Positions 1 to 9,125 are shown, counted from the stretch's first letter. The stretch: 64,000 nucleotides of DNA from Nostoc sp. ATCC 53789 (GCF_009873495.1 NZ_CP046703.1:5043501-5107500); one strand, 5' to 3'. Notes: generated by a model not told the origin, from the letters alone. A program made the numbers and translations.

Positions 1-41
1 TCTCTATCTCTTCTCCCTCTGTGTTCTCTGTGGTTCGTTTA
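1..41 (+). repeat. Dispersed cyanobacterial repeat core (partial, left edge)
   Basis: A pyrimidine-rich stretch ending in CTCTGTGGTTCGTTT. Near-identical cores occur at 42116-42155 on this strand and at 21708-21755 on the opposite strand, so it is a member of a dispersed intergenic repeat family. Its left end may lie outside the window. Confidence 0.55.
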
Positions 42-125
42 TTTGGATAATTTATTTCTTGGAAGTCCTTAGCATAAAATTGGCTCAAACTAGCTCGTGG
101 TTTCTTGCTGTCAAGATTCAACTCT

Positions 126-584
126 ATGGATAAACCTTTTTTGTATGACCAAGATTTCTATGGCTGGACACAGCAGCAGGCTAAAGCGTTAGAGCAGAGG
201 CTAGTTATGGAACTAGACTGGCAACACCTGCAAGAGGAAATTCAAGCTTTGGGGAGACAGGAATATCGGGAACTCGTGAGTCGTCTGAGTGTATTACTTG
301 GTCATCTCTTGAAGTGGGAGTATCAACCCGAACAACGCTCTCGCAGTTGGTTTTTAACAATTCGAGAACAGCGCCGCGCCATTCATAGGCATCTGCGGCA
401 GAACCATAGCTTAAACTCTCGAATCGAAGAAGCCTTGTTAGATGGCTTTGAAGCGGGAGTTGATTTGGCGCTACGAGAAACTAACTTACCATTACGAACT
501 TTTCCAGAGCATTGCCCGTATTTATTTGATGATGCGATCGCAGACAATTTTCTGTGCGATACTCGTCAAGACTGGGAAGGATAA
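126..584 (+). CDS. DUF29 domain-containing protein
   Basis: A 152-residue protein that fits the DUF29 family, a small, highly expanded cyanobacterial family of unknown function. The family pattern is visible as an N-terminal YDQDFYGWTQQQAKAL motif, then DWQHLQEEIQALGRQEYRELVSRL split over two helices, then a leucine-rich core with LLGHLLKWEYQPE. I chose ATG 126 because DUF29 proteins begin just before the YDxDFYxW motif; an in-frame start at 105 would add seven unconserved residues. No partner gene is evident and the downstream gene is convergent. The family assignment is secure; the function is unknown. Confidence 0.85.
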   Translation: MDKPFLYDQDFYGWTQQQAKALEQRLVMELDWQHLQEEIQALGRQEYRELVSRLSVLLGHLLKWEYQPEQRSRSWFLTIREQRRAIHRHLRQNHSLNSRIEEALLDGFEAGVDLALRETNLPLRTFPEHCPYLFDDAIADNFLCDTRQDWEG

Positions 585-637
585 TTCCTACCTTTTTCCT
601 TACGATCATTTGTTATTTAGAGACACGTTATTATTTG

Positions 638-1375
638 TCAATAAATAATAGAAACTAGTTTTTCAAAATCTTGGAAATCGCAGCTTTGCTCTTTTTTAAC
701 ATCTTGAACATATATATTGTAATACAGTTTATTTTCTTTAAATTTGAAGAAATATCCTACTATGGGTAACTGCTCACCTTTAAGTCTGAAAACTATTCTG
801 TTAAGTTTATATTTTCCATATTGATTAACAAGATAAATAAAGCTATCAAAACTTCCATTTACAGCTTTTTCAAATTCTAGTAGATTTTTACCGAATTTAT
901 TAGAACTTTGCAAGATTAAAGGTGGTATATCTTCAAGACTATTGAGCTTATTTCTCGTAAACACTGCGTCTTTTTTTATATAAGCAATAATTTGATGATA
1001 GTTGTATAAAATACCAATTTCTGAACAAGATTTTTTTAGATATCTTTCAATCTGCTTCTCATGATTACGCAAATTTTCTTCTTCTCGCTTTATTTCTACA
1101 ATCATTATAGGAGGTGAATATGGTTTAAAATATTCATTTTGTACAGTTTTATATAATTCTATGTCATGATAATCAGACTCAATTTTAATATCAATTTTGC
1201 TTGGAAATAATCCACTTTCATTTACTAAAAAATAGATAAACAATTGTCTAACTTTTTCTTCTGGTCGTCCATCTAGAACAATTTCCCTGCCTTTAATCAA
1301 ACACTTTGTATATTCTGCATAGTTTCTCCTATATATATTTAGTTTTCTAGATATTTCTTCACTTAAGCTAGTCAT
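638..1375 (-). CDS. Type I restriction HsdR N-terminal-like (PD-(D/E)XK) nuclease domain protein
   Basis: A 245-residue protein resembling a stand-alone HSDR_N domain. Visible marks are the N-terminal helix GRPEEKVRQLFIYFL around residue 36, an acidic strand KIDIKIESDYHDIEL around 60, and the PPIMIVEIKREEENL strand with E94 and K96, which fits the (D/E)XK half of the nuclease fold. No helicase follows, so it is not a complete HsdR. It lies 91 bp downstream of, and on the same strand as, the disrupted P-loop GTPase, which suggests a two-gene unit. The AT-rich composition is unlike the housekeeping genes here, consistent with an accessory or transferred gene. The specific role is unknown; defence is an inference. 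Confidence 0.6.
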   Translation of the reverse strand: MTSLSEEISRKLNIYRRNYAEYTKCLIKGREIVLDGRPEEKVRQLFIYFLVNESGLFPSKIDIKIESDYHDIELYKTVQNEYFKPYSPPIMIVEIKREEENLRNHEKQIERYLKKSCSEIGILYNYHQIIAYIKKDAVFTRNKLNSLEDIPPLILQSSNKFGKNLLEFEKAVNGSFDSFIYLVNQYGKYKLNRIVFRLKGEQLPIVGYFFKFKENKLYYNIYVQDVKKEQSCDFQDFEKLVSIIY

Positions 1376-1466
1376 AGATAGTTAGATTTATTTATCAACT
1401 GGTTATCGGGACGCAATGTTATTGCATCCCTTATTATTTACCATGCAATTTAAAATTGCTTTCTGT

Positions 1467-2589
1467 CTATTTTTCTCCGAAAAAGCTTAAGATTTTAGTA
1501 ACTAATTCTGCCCAATACTGTCCTGCTTTAATCTCTAAAAATGTATTTAGGCTTTGCTCAGTTTCAAGTTCGTGCTTCAATGTCTGACATACATTATCTA
1601 CATATTTTTCACCTTGAGGTCTTTCCCTACCTTTTTCATTAATTAAAGCTATCCAGAAATCAGAATCTTCGCTTTGAGGTGATAATTTTCTTATAGCTTC
1701 ATATTGAATTTCTACACCTACTTCACTTATAAAATTGTCATAAAATGAGTTAAATTGTACGACTAATTCAGGGATAAATGTTTTTAAAGATTCATTTGCA
1801 GATGTAAGCTCATTAAGGATGTTTTCTAATTCCTGTTTTGCTTGTTTGGTAAACTTCTTCAACATTTCGTCTTCATTTCTTCCCTCAGCAATAACTCTCA
1901 TATCGTAATATATATCTATATTTCTTGGCTCATAGTAACCGAAGTTTCTGTGGATAGCATGTTTAGTATTCCATGCCCGATAAACGGTACGATAGTATTC
2001 AACATATTTATCAATAAAATCTTTATAAACAAAACTAGGTACTCTTTTATTCAAATATCTTAAATCTTTGATCTTCTGAATTGCATTTTCAATTGCCTTG
2101 ATTTCTGATATTGTTAAAGCATCACCATTTTTGATTCTGGTAAAACTTTCTTTAATATCCTTAATTTCTTCTAATAAAATATTTTGTCTACGTTCTACTA
2201 CACCTCCTATAGCTTCAATAAATTCATTTTTATCTGTCTGTATATCTTCTTCGCTGTATATATCATCACGGTAGTACCTCAAAGCATCATAGAATAAGAT
2301 ATTTTCTAGGAAGAAATCTAAGTTCAACTTTTGGAAGGTATCTTGAATCTCATCTGTTTTGATTTGAATTCCTCTATCATAATCTCCATCACATTCATGC
2401 ACTTTTTCAGGTTCATCTTTATGAGGTAATACCAAAGTTACGAATCTATGATGAAAATCTTTGGATTTAGATGTAAGGTGATAACCTATTAATTTACTGA
2501 TATTAGCTTCAGGAGCAGCAGCGAAGGGAGTTACAAAGAGACAGATAGTATCCTGATTTTCAATATATCTCTGTAAGTCTTTACGAATA
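1467..2589 (-). pseudogene. P-loop GTPase, C-terminal part (3' fragment split by IS66 element)
   Basis: The downstream part of a GTPase gene interrupted by the element at 2598-4144. Removing the element and one 8-bp target copy joins the N-terminal fragment to this one in frame (GLDENP|IRKDLQRYI), giving an uninterrupted protein of 689 residues. This fragment carries about 373 residues, mostly helical and charged, rich in Lys/Glu, with no transmembrane segment. As the DNA stands, an open frame could start at 2627 inside the element (MSIPQHLNPYENP...), but that product would lack the nucleotide-binding domain. The large helical region after a G domain is reminiscent of dynamin-like or AIG1-like proteins; that comparison is an inference. 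Confidence 0.75.
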
Positions 2590-2597
2590 GGATTTTC
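2590..2597. repeat. Target-site duplication, left copy
   Basis: GGATTTTC directly abuts the left inverted repeat of the IS66 element and is repeated exactly at 4145-4152. Eight base pairs is the usual IS66 duplication length. Confidence 0.95.
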
Positions 2598-4144
2598 GTA
2601 AGGATTCAGGTGCTGGGGTATTGACAAGTGTGGTAGGGGAAGCAGAATATAGCAATTATGGAAAAAAACCTGCCACTAAAACTAGACACTGAAACCCTAA
2701 AACAGTTGGAGAAAGAGCAACTGGTAGAGATGCTTATGGAGCAGGCAAAAGCTATAGAACAGCTAAAATCCAGAGTAATAGAACTAGAATCTGTAATAGA
2801 GAAACTCAAAGTTAGTAGAGACTTAGACAGCACAACATCATCAAAACCACCGTCGGCAGACATCCTCAAAAAAACCGAGAAAAAACTTGAAGATGAAGCA
2901 GGGGAGAGTGAAACGCCAAAACGGAAACCAGGAGGACAGCCAGGACATCGGGGAAAAACGAGAAAGGGTTTTGGGAGAGTAGATAGGTTTGAGATATTAA
3001 GACCGCAAGTGTGTTTTTGTTGTGGTCAAAAGGAATTCAGTAACGAACCAATAAAAATAGAAACCCAGCAAGTAGCACAGTTGGTAGAAAGACCTATCGA
3101 AATCGTAGAATATCAAAGACATACCTGTATTTGCAGCGAGTGTGGGTCAAAACAAACAGCAGACTGGTCGCCAGAAATAGTACCGGGACAAGATATAGGA
3201 ATCAGACTGCAAGCTTTCTTGGGATGGATAAATAATTACGGGCATTTACCATACGAGAAACAACAAGAATTGTTGTGGGAACTGGGTGAAATAGAAATTG
3301 GAGTCGGGACTTTAGTAGCCACAAATGAACGAATAGATGGTGCCGTAGCTCAAAGTATTGACAACCTTAAAGAGTGGATAAAACAAACCCAGCCGAATAT
3401 CCATTCGGATGAAACACCTTGGGTAATCAAAGGGGTAAAAGAATGGTTATGGATTTTTGCCAATACCGATTTCGCTTTATTTCATGCGGCTGATACTCGT
3501 TCTCGCGCCGAATTAGAGGCAATTTTGGGTTCAAGTTACTCTGGTGTACTCAGTTCTGATGACTTTAGTGCTTATAACGGTTATCCGGTGAAAGCCCAAC
3601 AGAAATGTCAGGCGCATTTACGCCGTCACTTCAAGAAACTCATCTTAATTCCTGGCTTGAATAACAAAGAGATTGGGTCAGCATTTGTCAGCCTGATAGA
3701 TGAAGGTTTTAAAAACTATGCTCTCTTCCAACAAACTAAAAACATTGATGAGTTCTGGAGTTGGGCATCCGAGTTTAAAATAAAAGTTGAATCTTCCATT
3801 CATTCATGGATTGATAAAGCTGGAGGAGAAGCTGGTAAACTTTTACGCTCCTTACGTAATAAAGCTCATCAATGGTGGTATTTCTTAGACCACCCGGACA
3901 TACCCCCTGATAATAATTTAGCAGAACGAACATTACGTTTAGCAGTCACAAAACGAAAAGTCAGTGGTGGTTCTCGTTCTATGAAGCGATTCCAAGATAC
4001 TGCTAATTTATTGACTGTTATACAAACTTGTCGCCGTCAAGGACGCTCTGTAATTGAGTTTTTTGACCAAGCTATCAAAGCGATGGTTAACTCTTCTGTG
4101 CAGACCCCTTCTTTAATTCCTCTCGTTTAGACCTGAATCCTTAC
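2598..4144 (+). mobile_element. IS66-family insertion sequence (single-transposase, ISBst12-like)
   Basis: A complete 1547-bp element. The terminal inverted repeats are perfect over 14 bp: GTAAGGATTCAGGT at the left end and its reverse complement at 4131-4144. The GTAA tip and the flanking 8-bp direct repeat GGATTTTC are hallmarks of IS66. Only one transposase gene is present and the accessory tnpA/tnpB genes are absent, which fits the ISBst12 subgroup. It is inserted inside a P-loop GTPase gene in the opposite orientation. Perfect ends and an open transposase indicate a recent, possibly active, insertion. Confidence 0.95.
2658..4130 (+). CDS. IS66-family transposase (TnpC type)
   Basis: A 490-residue transposase, full length for the single-ORF IS66 subgroup. 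In order: an N-terminal coiled coil (residues about 10-50), a Ser/Pro linker SSKPPSAD, a basic stretch KRKPGGQPGHRGK around 88-100, a zinc-binding region with Cys at 119, 121, 122, 157, 159 and 162, then the DDE catalytic domain with IHSDETPW, SSDDFSAYN, CQAHLRRHFKK and the C-terminal NNLAERTLR carrying the catalytic Glu. The reading frame is intact, so the protein may be functional. The stop codon lies directly at the right inverted repeat. Confidence 0.95.
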   Translation: MEKNLPLKLDTETLKQLEKEQLVEMLMEQAKAIEQLKSRVIELESVIEKLKVSRDLDSTTSSKPPSADILKKTEKKLEDEAGESETPKRKPGGQPGHRGKTRKGFGRVDRFEILRPQVCFCCGQKEFSNEPIKIETQQVAQLVERPIEIVEYQRHTCICSECGSKQTADWSPEIVPGQDIGIRLQAFLGWINNYGHLPYEKQQELLWELGEIEIGVGTLVATNERIDGAVAQSIDNLKEWIKQTQPNIHSDETPWVIKGVKEWLWIFANTDFALFHAADTRSRAELEAILGSSYSGVLSSDDFSAYNGYPVKAQQKCQAHLRRHFKKLILIPGLNNKEIGSAFVSLIDEGFKNYALFQQTKNIDEFWSWASEFKIKVESSIHSWIDKAGGEAGKLLRSLRNKAHQWWYFLDHPDIPPDNNLAERTLRLAVTKRKVSGGSRSMKRFQDTANLLTVIQTCRRQGRSVIEFFDQAIKAMVNSSVQTPSLIPLV

Positions 4145-4152
4145 GGATTTTC
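4145..4152. repeat. Target-site duplication, right copy
   Basis: GGATTTTC, identical to 2590-2597, directly following the right inverted repeat of the IS66 element. Confidence 0.95.
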
Positions 4153-5091
4153 ATCAAGTCCTTTGGTATCAATGACTGAATCGAACTGAGACAAGTTTGA
4201 ACCAGATAAAACATCATAGCTCACGTAAAGATATATTTTCTTCGGAATAGCAAATTCCTGGAACTCAGCAGTATTAATAGCAGCAAAGGTATTTTTTATC
4301 CATTGCTGCTCATTTTTTTGATTATCAAATTCAATCCTATTCGTCGTTCTAGATCCCAGGCTTGCATTATTCAAGGTAAGCTTTTGAAATTTATTTAATG
4401 CAATTTTTTTTAATTCATCTAACCTTAACTTATCAAGTTCTTCTCCAGGCTCTAATTTTTTTGATTCATCTAATACAATTTTATCAAATCCTTCTTTCGC
4501 TGGATCGATGGTTTCATTTTTCTTTTTCTTATCAACATAAATTGTTTTATAACGTAACTTCATTCCTATAATGTTCCTAATAGCTCTATCAATTTCTTTA
4601 GAAATAATTACTCTCTGATCTGGCTGAGGATTATCTTTATTCGCAATATATTCGCAGAATTCGGTAATAATATTTTCCATTTCATCAACTGTATAAGGCT
4701 CTATCTCTATGTAAGTTTTTTCAGATGCTTTGATAATTACTTCACATATAGTAGTTCTGCCTGCCCCAGTTGATAGTAGCTCTTTGGTTTCGGTTACATC
4801 TTCAGTTTTAACACCACTAGTTTTGGAAATCTTCAAATCAGTTATTAAATTAAAAAGATGGCAAATAGCTGTCGTCTTTCCTTGACCAATAGTACCTATA
4901 AAAGCAATTTTATATTTTTCTATACTAAGAATTTTTTCTATTTCATCTAATCGCTCTAACTTGGATTTCAGGTTATTAATGCAAATATGATTAGGTATAT
5001 TAATTTCCGAATGACCTGAAATTTTATTTATTTCTTTACTCAAATCTTGTTTCAATAATGCAATCTCTTCTTGCCACGTTATCGTCAACAT
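4145..5091 (-). pseudogene. P-loop GTPase, N-terminal part (5' fragment split by IS66 element)
   Basis: The upstream part of the GTPase gene, reading 316 residues before a stop created at the element border. It has a Walker A/G1 motif G66-TIGQGKT-73, a plausible G2 region GAGRTTICEV around residues 110-120, and a G3-type DTKGLD beginning at residue 308, just before the break. A Lys/Glu-rich insert lies between G2 and G3. The rest of the protein continues in frame at 2589 once the element is removed. Together with the downstream HSDR_N-like nuclease gene it looks like an operon now inactivated. No close named family is recognised beyond the P-loop GTPase fold. Confidence 0.75.
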
Positions 5092-5446
5092 ACTGTTTAC
5101 CCTATTTCGATGCTTACTTACTTGATATTTACAGTATGCCCATTATGGTTGAATATCTAACAACAACCTCATAACACTACCAAACCCTTCTCTGGTAAGC
5201 TTTTAGCCATTTGGTGATGAGCAAGGCGATCGCTAATTTTGGCTGAGTTAAAGGTTCTGGTAGAAATACGTAATGGCCGCACAAACTAAGTCCGTCTGCG
5301 TGGACTCCAGCAAGTCGAAACCCACGGAGGTGGGTTTTGTCTGTATAGCTGCGATTTCTAATCGCCAGTGATAGGGTATTTTACTGGCAGTTAAGGAATA
5401 AATGGTTTTAAAATGGTGCAATCTTAAAATACTTAGGGGTGCAGCT
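5092..5446. other. Intergenic region between divergent genes
   Basis: 355 bases upstream of both the split GTPase (minus) and the gene at 5447 (plus). It contains a HIP1-like GGCGATCGCT at about 5227 and the hairpin repeat at 5278-5372. Open frames in it are short and unsupported. Confidence 0.6.
5278..5372. repeat. Nostoc-type intergenic hairpin repeat
   Basis: Two adjacent hairpins: GTCC/GGAC around TGCG near 5290-5304, then a perfect AAACCCAC-GGAG-GTGGGTTT stem-loop at 5318-5337, followed by a conserved-looking tail. A related hairpin (AGCCCAC-TTGC-GTGGGCT) occurs at 56322-56339. I recognise this style of element from Nostoc intergenic DNA. Confidence 0.6.
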
Positions 5447-5944
5447 ATGTCGCTACGCAATGAGCCTTTAGATTGGCAACTTGAAACGAATAATCCCTAT
5501 ATACCAGTTTATCATCAAGGGAATTTGGTAGGTTTTTTCAAACCAGAATATGCCAATGAAATTATTAAAACTTTAAATGAAGAAGAAGTTTTAAAGAAAG
5601 CACTAAAAATGGCTTGTACTGATTTAATTAAAAAAATCGGCGGCGATACCAGAAAAGTCAATTATTTAATGGAAAAATATGTAAAAACTAGTGAGCGTCC
5701 CAAGCATGGAGCTAGAGCGATCGCAGTTTTACTTCGTGATAGGCAAAAAGAGCTGGATTTGAGTAATCAGGAGTTTGCAAAATTCTGCGACACCTTTAAA
5801 TTATCCCCTACTGAACTGAATAATATTTATGCTGGAGAAGCATTTGATGATAGTTTGTTAGCGCCCCTTTCACGTATATTAGGGATGGCAAAAGAGCAAT
5901 TGCTGAAAGTGCGAGATGGTTCCGAAGAATCAAGTAATACATGA
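5447..5944 (+). CDS. Hypothetical protein with C-terminal helix-turn-helix-like segment
   Basis: A 165-residue soluble protein that I do not recognise. The N-terminal third (WQLETNNPYIPVYHQGNLVGF) is strand-rich; the middle is helical. The C-terminal 60 residues (LDLSNQEFAKFCDTFKLSP, then LSRILGMAKEQLLKV) have the spacing of a small XRE-like helical DNA-binding domain, though this is only suggestive. I chose ATG 5447 because AGGGG at 5435-5439 gives it a good ribosome binding site; the in-frame start at 5402 does not have one. It is followed after 35 bp by the nuclease-like gene at 5980 and may be co-transcribed with it. Confidence 0.6.
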   Translation: MSLRNEPLDWQLETNNPYIPVYHQGNLVGFFKPEYANEIIKTLNEEEVLKKALKMACTDLIKKIGGDTRKVNYLMEKYVKTSERPKHGARAIAVLLRDRQKELDLSNQEFAKFCDTFKLSPTELNNIYAGEAFDDSLLAPLSRILGMAKEQLLKVRDGSEESSNT

Positions 5945-5979
5945 AACAGCAAATCAAAATTTTCAAATAATCTAAAATT

Positions 5980-6873
5980 GTGAAAACAGACATCATTTTT
6001 TATCGGCTGTTTCAAGAATTCCCTGATATCTTTTTTGAACTTATTGGTAATCCTCCAGAATCAGCTAGCCTTTATCAATTTTCATCAGTTGAAATCAAAC
6101 AAACAGCCTTCAGAATCGATGGTGTGTTTCTGCCTACACAAGGAAGCGAGAACCCGATTTACTTTGTAGAAGTGCAATTTCAAGCTGATGGGGAAATTTA
6201 TTCACGGCTAATTGCAGAAATATGTTTATACCTCCGTCAAAATCAACCATCAAATGACTGGGGTGCTGTGGTTTTATACCCAAACAGGAATGTAGATACA
6301 GGCGATATCAAACATTACCGTGAGTTTTTCACAAGTGGGCGCGTCAGACGCATTTATTTGGATGAATTAGGTGAGGCTGCATCGCTTCCAATTGGCATTG
6401 CAACTGCTAAATTAGTAATTGCAACCGACGATATAGCGATCGCACAAGCAAGAGAGTTGATAGACAGAACTAAGTCCGAGATAAACTCACCACCAAAACA
6501 GCAGCAATTATTACAATTTATCGAGACTATTTTGGCTTATAAGTTTCCCACAATGAGTAGGGAGGAGATGGAGGAAATGTTTGGATTAAGCGAGTTAAAG
6601 CAAACCAGATTTTATCAGGAAGCCTTTCAGGAGGGTGTTGAACAAGGTAAGGTTCAAGGCATCGAACAAGGCATTTAACAAGGTAAGGTTCAAGGCATTG
6701 AACAAGGCATTGAACAAGGTAAGGTTCAAGGCATTGAACAAGGTAGGGTTCAAGGCATTGAACAAGGTAAACTCAGAGCAGTACCAGCAATGTTGGCAGC
6801 CGGGTTGACTGTAGAACAAGTAGCACAGGCGCTAGATTTGAGTGTCGAACAAGTTAGACAAGCCGCGCAGTAG
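5980..6873 (+). pseudogene. DUF2887/Rpn-like PD-(D/E)XK nuclease protein, interrupted by an in-frame stop
   Basis: A GTG start, then a 232-residue reading frame that ends at a TAA at 6676-6678. The same frame continues to 6873, for 297 codons in total. The stop lies in a tandem repeat where the neighbouring units read GAA, so a single G-to-T change explains it. The N-terminal domain fits DUF2887: FRIDGVFLP with D48 and YFVEVQFQAD supply the nuclease-type D and ExQ residues. The C-terminal tail is a run of EQGKVQGI repeats followed by a helical LTVEQVAQALDLSVEQVRQ motif common to these cyanobacterial proteins. The truncated form keeps the whole nuclease domain, so some activity may remain. A sequencing error is possible. 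Confidence 0.75.
6640..6770 (+). repeat. 24-bp in-frame tandem repeat in nuclease gene tail
   Basis: Units of about 24 bp encode EQGKVQGI, with partial 12-15 bp units interspersed. One unit carries TAA instead of GAA at 6676. Replication slippage in such repeats commonly changes tail length. Confidence 0.8.
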
Positions 6874-6924
6874 GATTCTTCTGATCAAGGAGTAGAGGAA
6901 TTGGTGGACTACAACATAGGAACT

Positions 6925-7236
6925 ATGAGTTTCAAAGATACAAAAATTTATCAAGAAGCATTTGAAGAAGGGCGTTTGGAAGGTTTACGGCAATCAGTAC
7001 CTCGTCTATTAGATTTAGCGTTAACTATTGAGCAAGTTGCGGAGGGATTAGGTTTAACTATAAACCAAGTTCAAAACGCAAAACTCTATCATGATGGCAT
7101 CCAAATAGGGGAGCGTAGAGCCAAATTACAATTAATACCCACCTTGTTGAAATTTGGGGTGACAGTGGAACAAGTGGCTGAGGCATTTGATTTCAGTGTC
7201 GAAGAAGTCAGACAAGTAGCACAAAGTCAACCTTGA
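6925..7236 (+). CDS. Small protein related to the C-terminal tail of DUF2887/Rpn-like proteins
   Basis: A 103-residue protein starting FKDTKIYQEAFEEGRLEGL, the same type of tail sequence seen in the gene just upstream (TRFYQEAFQEGVEQG). It is followed by two copies of the LTxEQVAExLxxxxxQV helical motif (LALTIEQVAEGLGLTINQV and FGVTVEQVAEAFDFSVEEV). It has no nuclease domain. It is most likely a remnant or partial duplication of the neighbouring gene's 3' part. ATG 6925 is preferred over a TTG at 6901. Function unknown; expression uncertain. Confidence 0.5.
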   Translation: MSFKDTKIYQEAFEEGRLEGLRQSVPRLLDLALTIEQVAEGLGLTINQVQNAKLYHDGIQIGERRAKLQLIPTLLKFGVTVEQVAEAFDFSVEEVRQVAQSQP

Positions 7237-7391
7237 GATAGATGTGGTAAATTTTATCCGTGGCTCAAGCCAAATTTAGTTTGCGGCTTCCAAACTTGAT
7301 CACGACGAATTTATAGTTAATTTTTGTTAATATTAGAGGCGGTGTTAGTACTTCGTCCTCAACCACCCACTCCCTACCTGAGAGAAACTTA

Positions 7392-9077
7392 ATGCTGCGA
7401 CTAGAACATATAAGTAAAATTTATCCCACAGGCGAAGTTCTCAAAGATATCAACTGGGAAGTTAAACCAGGCGATCGCATTGGCTTAGTCGGTGTCAATG
7501 GTGCTGGAAAATCCACCCAACTAAAAATCATCTCTGGGGAAATGGAACCCACCGCCGGCGAAATTATTCGTCCTAATAGCTTACATATAGCCTACCTTAA
7601 CCAAGAGTTTGAAGTAGACCCCACTCGCACCGTTAGAGAAGAATTTTGGACTGTCTTCAAAGAAGCCAACGAAGTACAGTTATCTCTGGCGCACATACCA
7701 CAAGAGATGGAAACGGCTAGCCCAGAAGAACTGGATCGACTGATCGACAAGCTGGATCGCTTGCAGCGTAAATTTGAAGCCTTGGATGGCTACAACTTAG
7801 ATGCACGCATCGGGAAAATTTTACCAGAGATGGGGTTTGGGCTAGAAGATGGCGATCGCCTCGTCAGTGCCTTCAGTGGTGGTTGGCAAATGCGGATGAG
7901 TTTAGGTAAAATCCTGCTGCAAAAACCTGACTTGTTGCTGCTGGATGAACCGACTAACCACTTAGATTTAGAAACCATTGAGTGGTTGGAAAATTACCTC
8001 AGAGGGCTGGTTACACCGATGGTAATAGTCTCCCATGACCGGGAGTTCCTTGACCGCCTCTGTACCCAAATTGTGGAAACTGAACGTGGCGTTTCCAGTA
8101 CCTACCTTGGTAACTACTCAGCATATTTGGAACAAAAAGCCGAAAGTCAATCAGCACAACTTAGTGCTTACGAACGTCAGCAAAAAGAATTAGAGAAACA
8201 GCAAACCTTTGTTGATAGATTCCGCGCCAGTGCTACCCGCAGTACCCAGGCAAAAAGCCGGGAAAAGCAACTCGATAAAATTGAGCGCATTGAAGCACCC
8301 ATTGCTGGGGTAAGAACTCTACACTTCCGTTTTCCCCCTGCACCCCGCAGTGGACGCGAGGTAGTAGACATTAAAGATTTAACTCATCTTTATGGTGATA
8401 AAATCCTGTTTTTGGCAGCAAATCTCCTAATTGAAAGAGGCGATCGCATTGCTTTTCTTGGCCCCAACGGTGCTGGAAAATCTACCCTTCTGCGCGTAAT
8501 TATGGGTATGGAACCACCAACTGAAGGTAGCGTTCAATTAGGGGATCATAACGTTATTCCCGGTTACTTTGAGCAAAATCAAGCTGAAGCTTTAGACTTG
8601 AAGAAAACTGTCATGGAAACTATCCATGATGAAGTTCCAGACTGGGATAATCAAGAAGTCCGCACGCTTTTGGGACGCTTCTTATTTACTGGTGATACTG
8701 TATTTAAGGCAGTCGGGGCATTAAGTGGAGGAGAAAAAGCTCGTTTGGCCTTGGCAAAAATGCTCTTACGTCCCGCGAACTTATTAATTTTAGATGAGCC
8801 GACAAACCACCTAGATATTCCAGCGAAGGAAATGCTGGAAGAAGCGCTGAAAAACTATGATGGTACGGCAATTGTAGTTTCCCACGATCGCTACTTTATT
8901 TCTCAAGTAGCTAACAAAATCGTCGAAATTCGTGATGGTGAATTCCGCGTTTACTTAGGAGACTATCATTACTATCTCCAGAAAATTGTCGAAGAAAAAG
9001 AACAAGCAAAATTAGCTGCGATCGCTGCCGAAAAAGCTGCTAAAAAAGCTGGGAAAGCTTCTACCAAAAAGAAATAA
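7392..9077 (+). CDS. ABC-F family ATPase (ribosome-associated type)
   Basis: A 561-residue soluble protein with two ABC domains and no membrane segments, the layout of ABC-F translation factors. Domain 1 has Walker A GVNGAGKST at residues 34-42, signature FSGGWQMR and Walker B LLLLDEPTNHLD. Domain 2 has GPNGAGKST, LSGGEKARLALAKMLL and LLILDEPTNHLD. A charged linker of about 80 residues (YERQQKELEKQQTFVDRF) joins them, and the C-terminus is Lys/Ala rich. These proteins bind the ribosomal E site and modulate translation. Subfamily (Uup, YdiF or EttA type) cannot be settled by eye. It stands alone, with a 12-bp stem hairpin after its stop. Confidence 0.9.
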   Translation: MLRLEHISKIYPTGEVLKDINWEVKPGDRIGLVGVNGAGKSTQLKIISGEMEPTAGEIIRPNSLHIAYLNQEFEVDPTRTVREEFWTVFKEANEVQLSLAHIPQEMETASPEELDRLIDKLDRLQRKFEALDGYNLDARIGKILPEMGFGLEDGDRLVSAFSGGWQMRMSLGKILLQKPDLLLLDEPTNHLDLETIEWLENYLRGLVTPMVIVSHDREFLDRLCTQIVETERGVSSTYLGNYSAYLEQKAESQSAQLSAYERQQKELEKQQTFVDRFRASATRSTQAKSREKQLDKIERIEAPIAGVRTLHFRFPPAPRSGREVVDIKDLTHLYGDKILFLAANLLIERGDRIAFLGPNGAGKSTLLRVIMGMEPPTEGSVQLGDHNVIPGYFEQNQAEALDLKKTVMETIHDEVPDWDNQEVRTLLGRFLFTGDTVFKAVGALSGGEKARLALAKMLLRPANLLILDEPTNHLDIPAKEMLEEALKNYDGTAIVVSHDRYFISQVANKIVEIRDGEFRVYLGDYHYYLQKIVEEKEQAKLAAIAAEKAAKKAGKASTKKK

Positions 9078-9091
9078 GTGATTGAATACGG

Positions 9092-9125
9092 ACTTAGTAG
9101 TAGTGCTAAAAGGCTACTACTAAGT
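9092..9125 (+). terminator. Hairpin after the ABC-F gene
   Basis: A perfect 12-bp stem, ACTTAGTAGTAG at 9092-9103 with its complement at 9114-9125, around a 10-base loop, 15 bp after the stop codon. The tail is AT-rich (ATCATTTATTATTA) without a clean T run, so it may be a terminator or an mRNA-stabilising structure. Confidence 0.55.

Noticed and set aside
2606..2869. 87-codon minus-strand frame at the left end of the IS66 element
   Set aside because: Ser-rich translation opposite the transposase coiled coil; a shadow.
6640..6770. CRISPR-like array
   Set aside because: The repeats are contiguous, in frame and without spacers; this is a coding tandem repeat. No CRISPR array was seen anywhere in the window.
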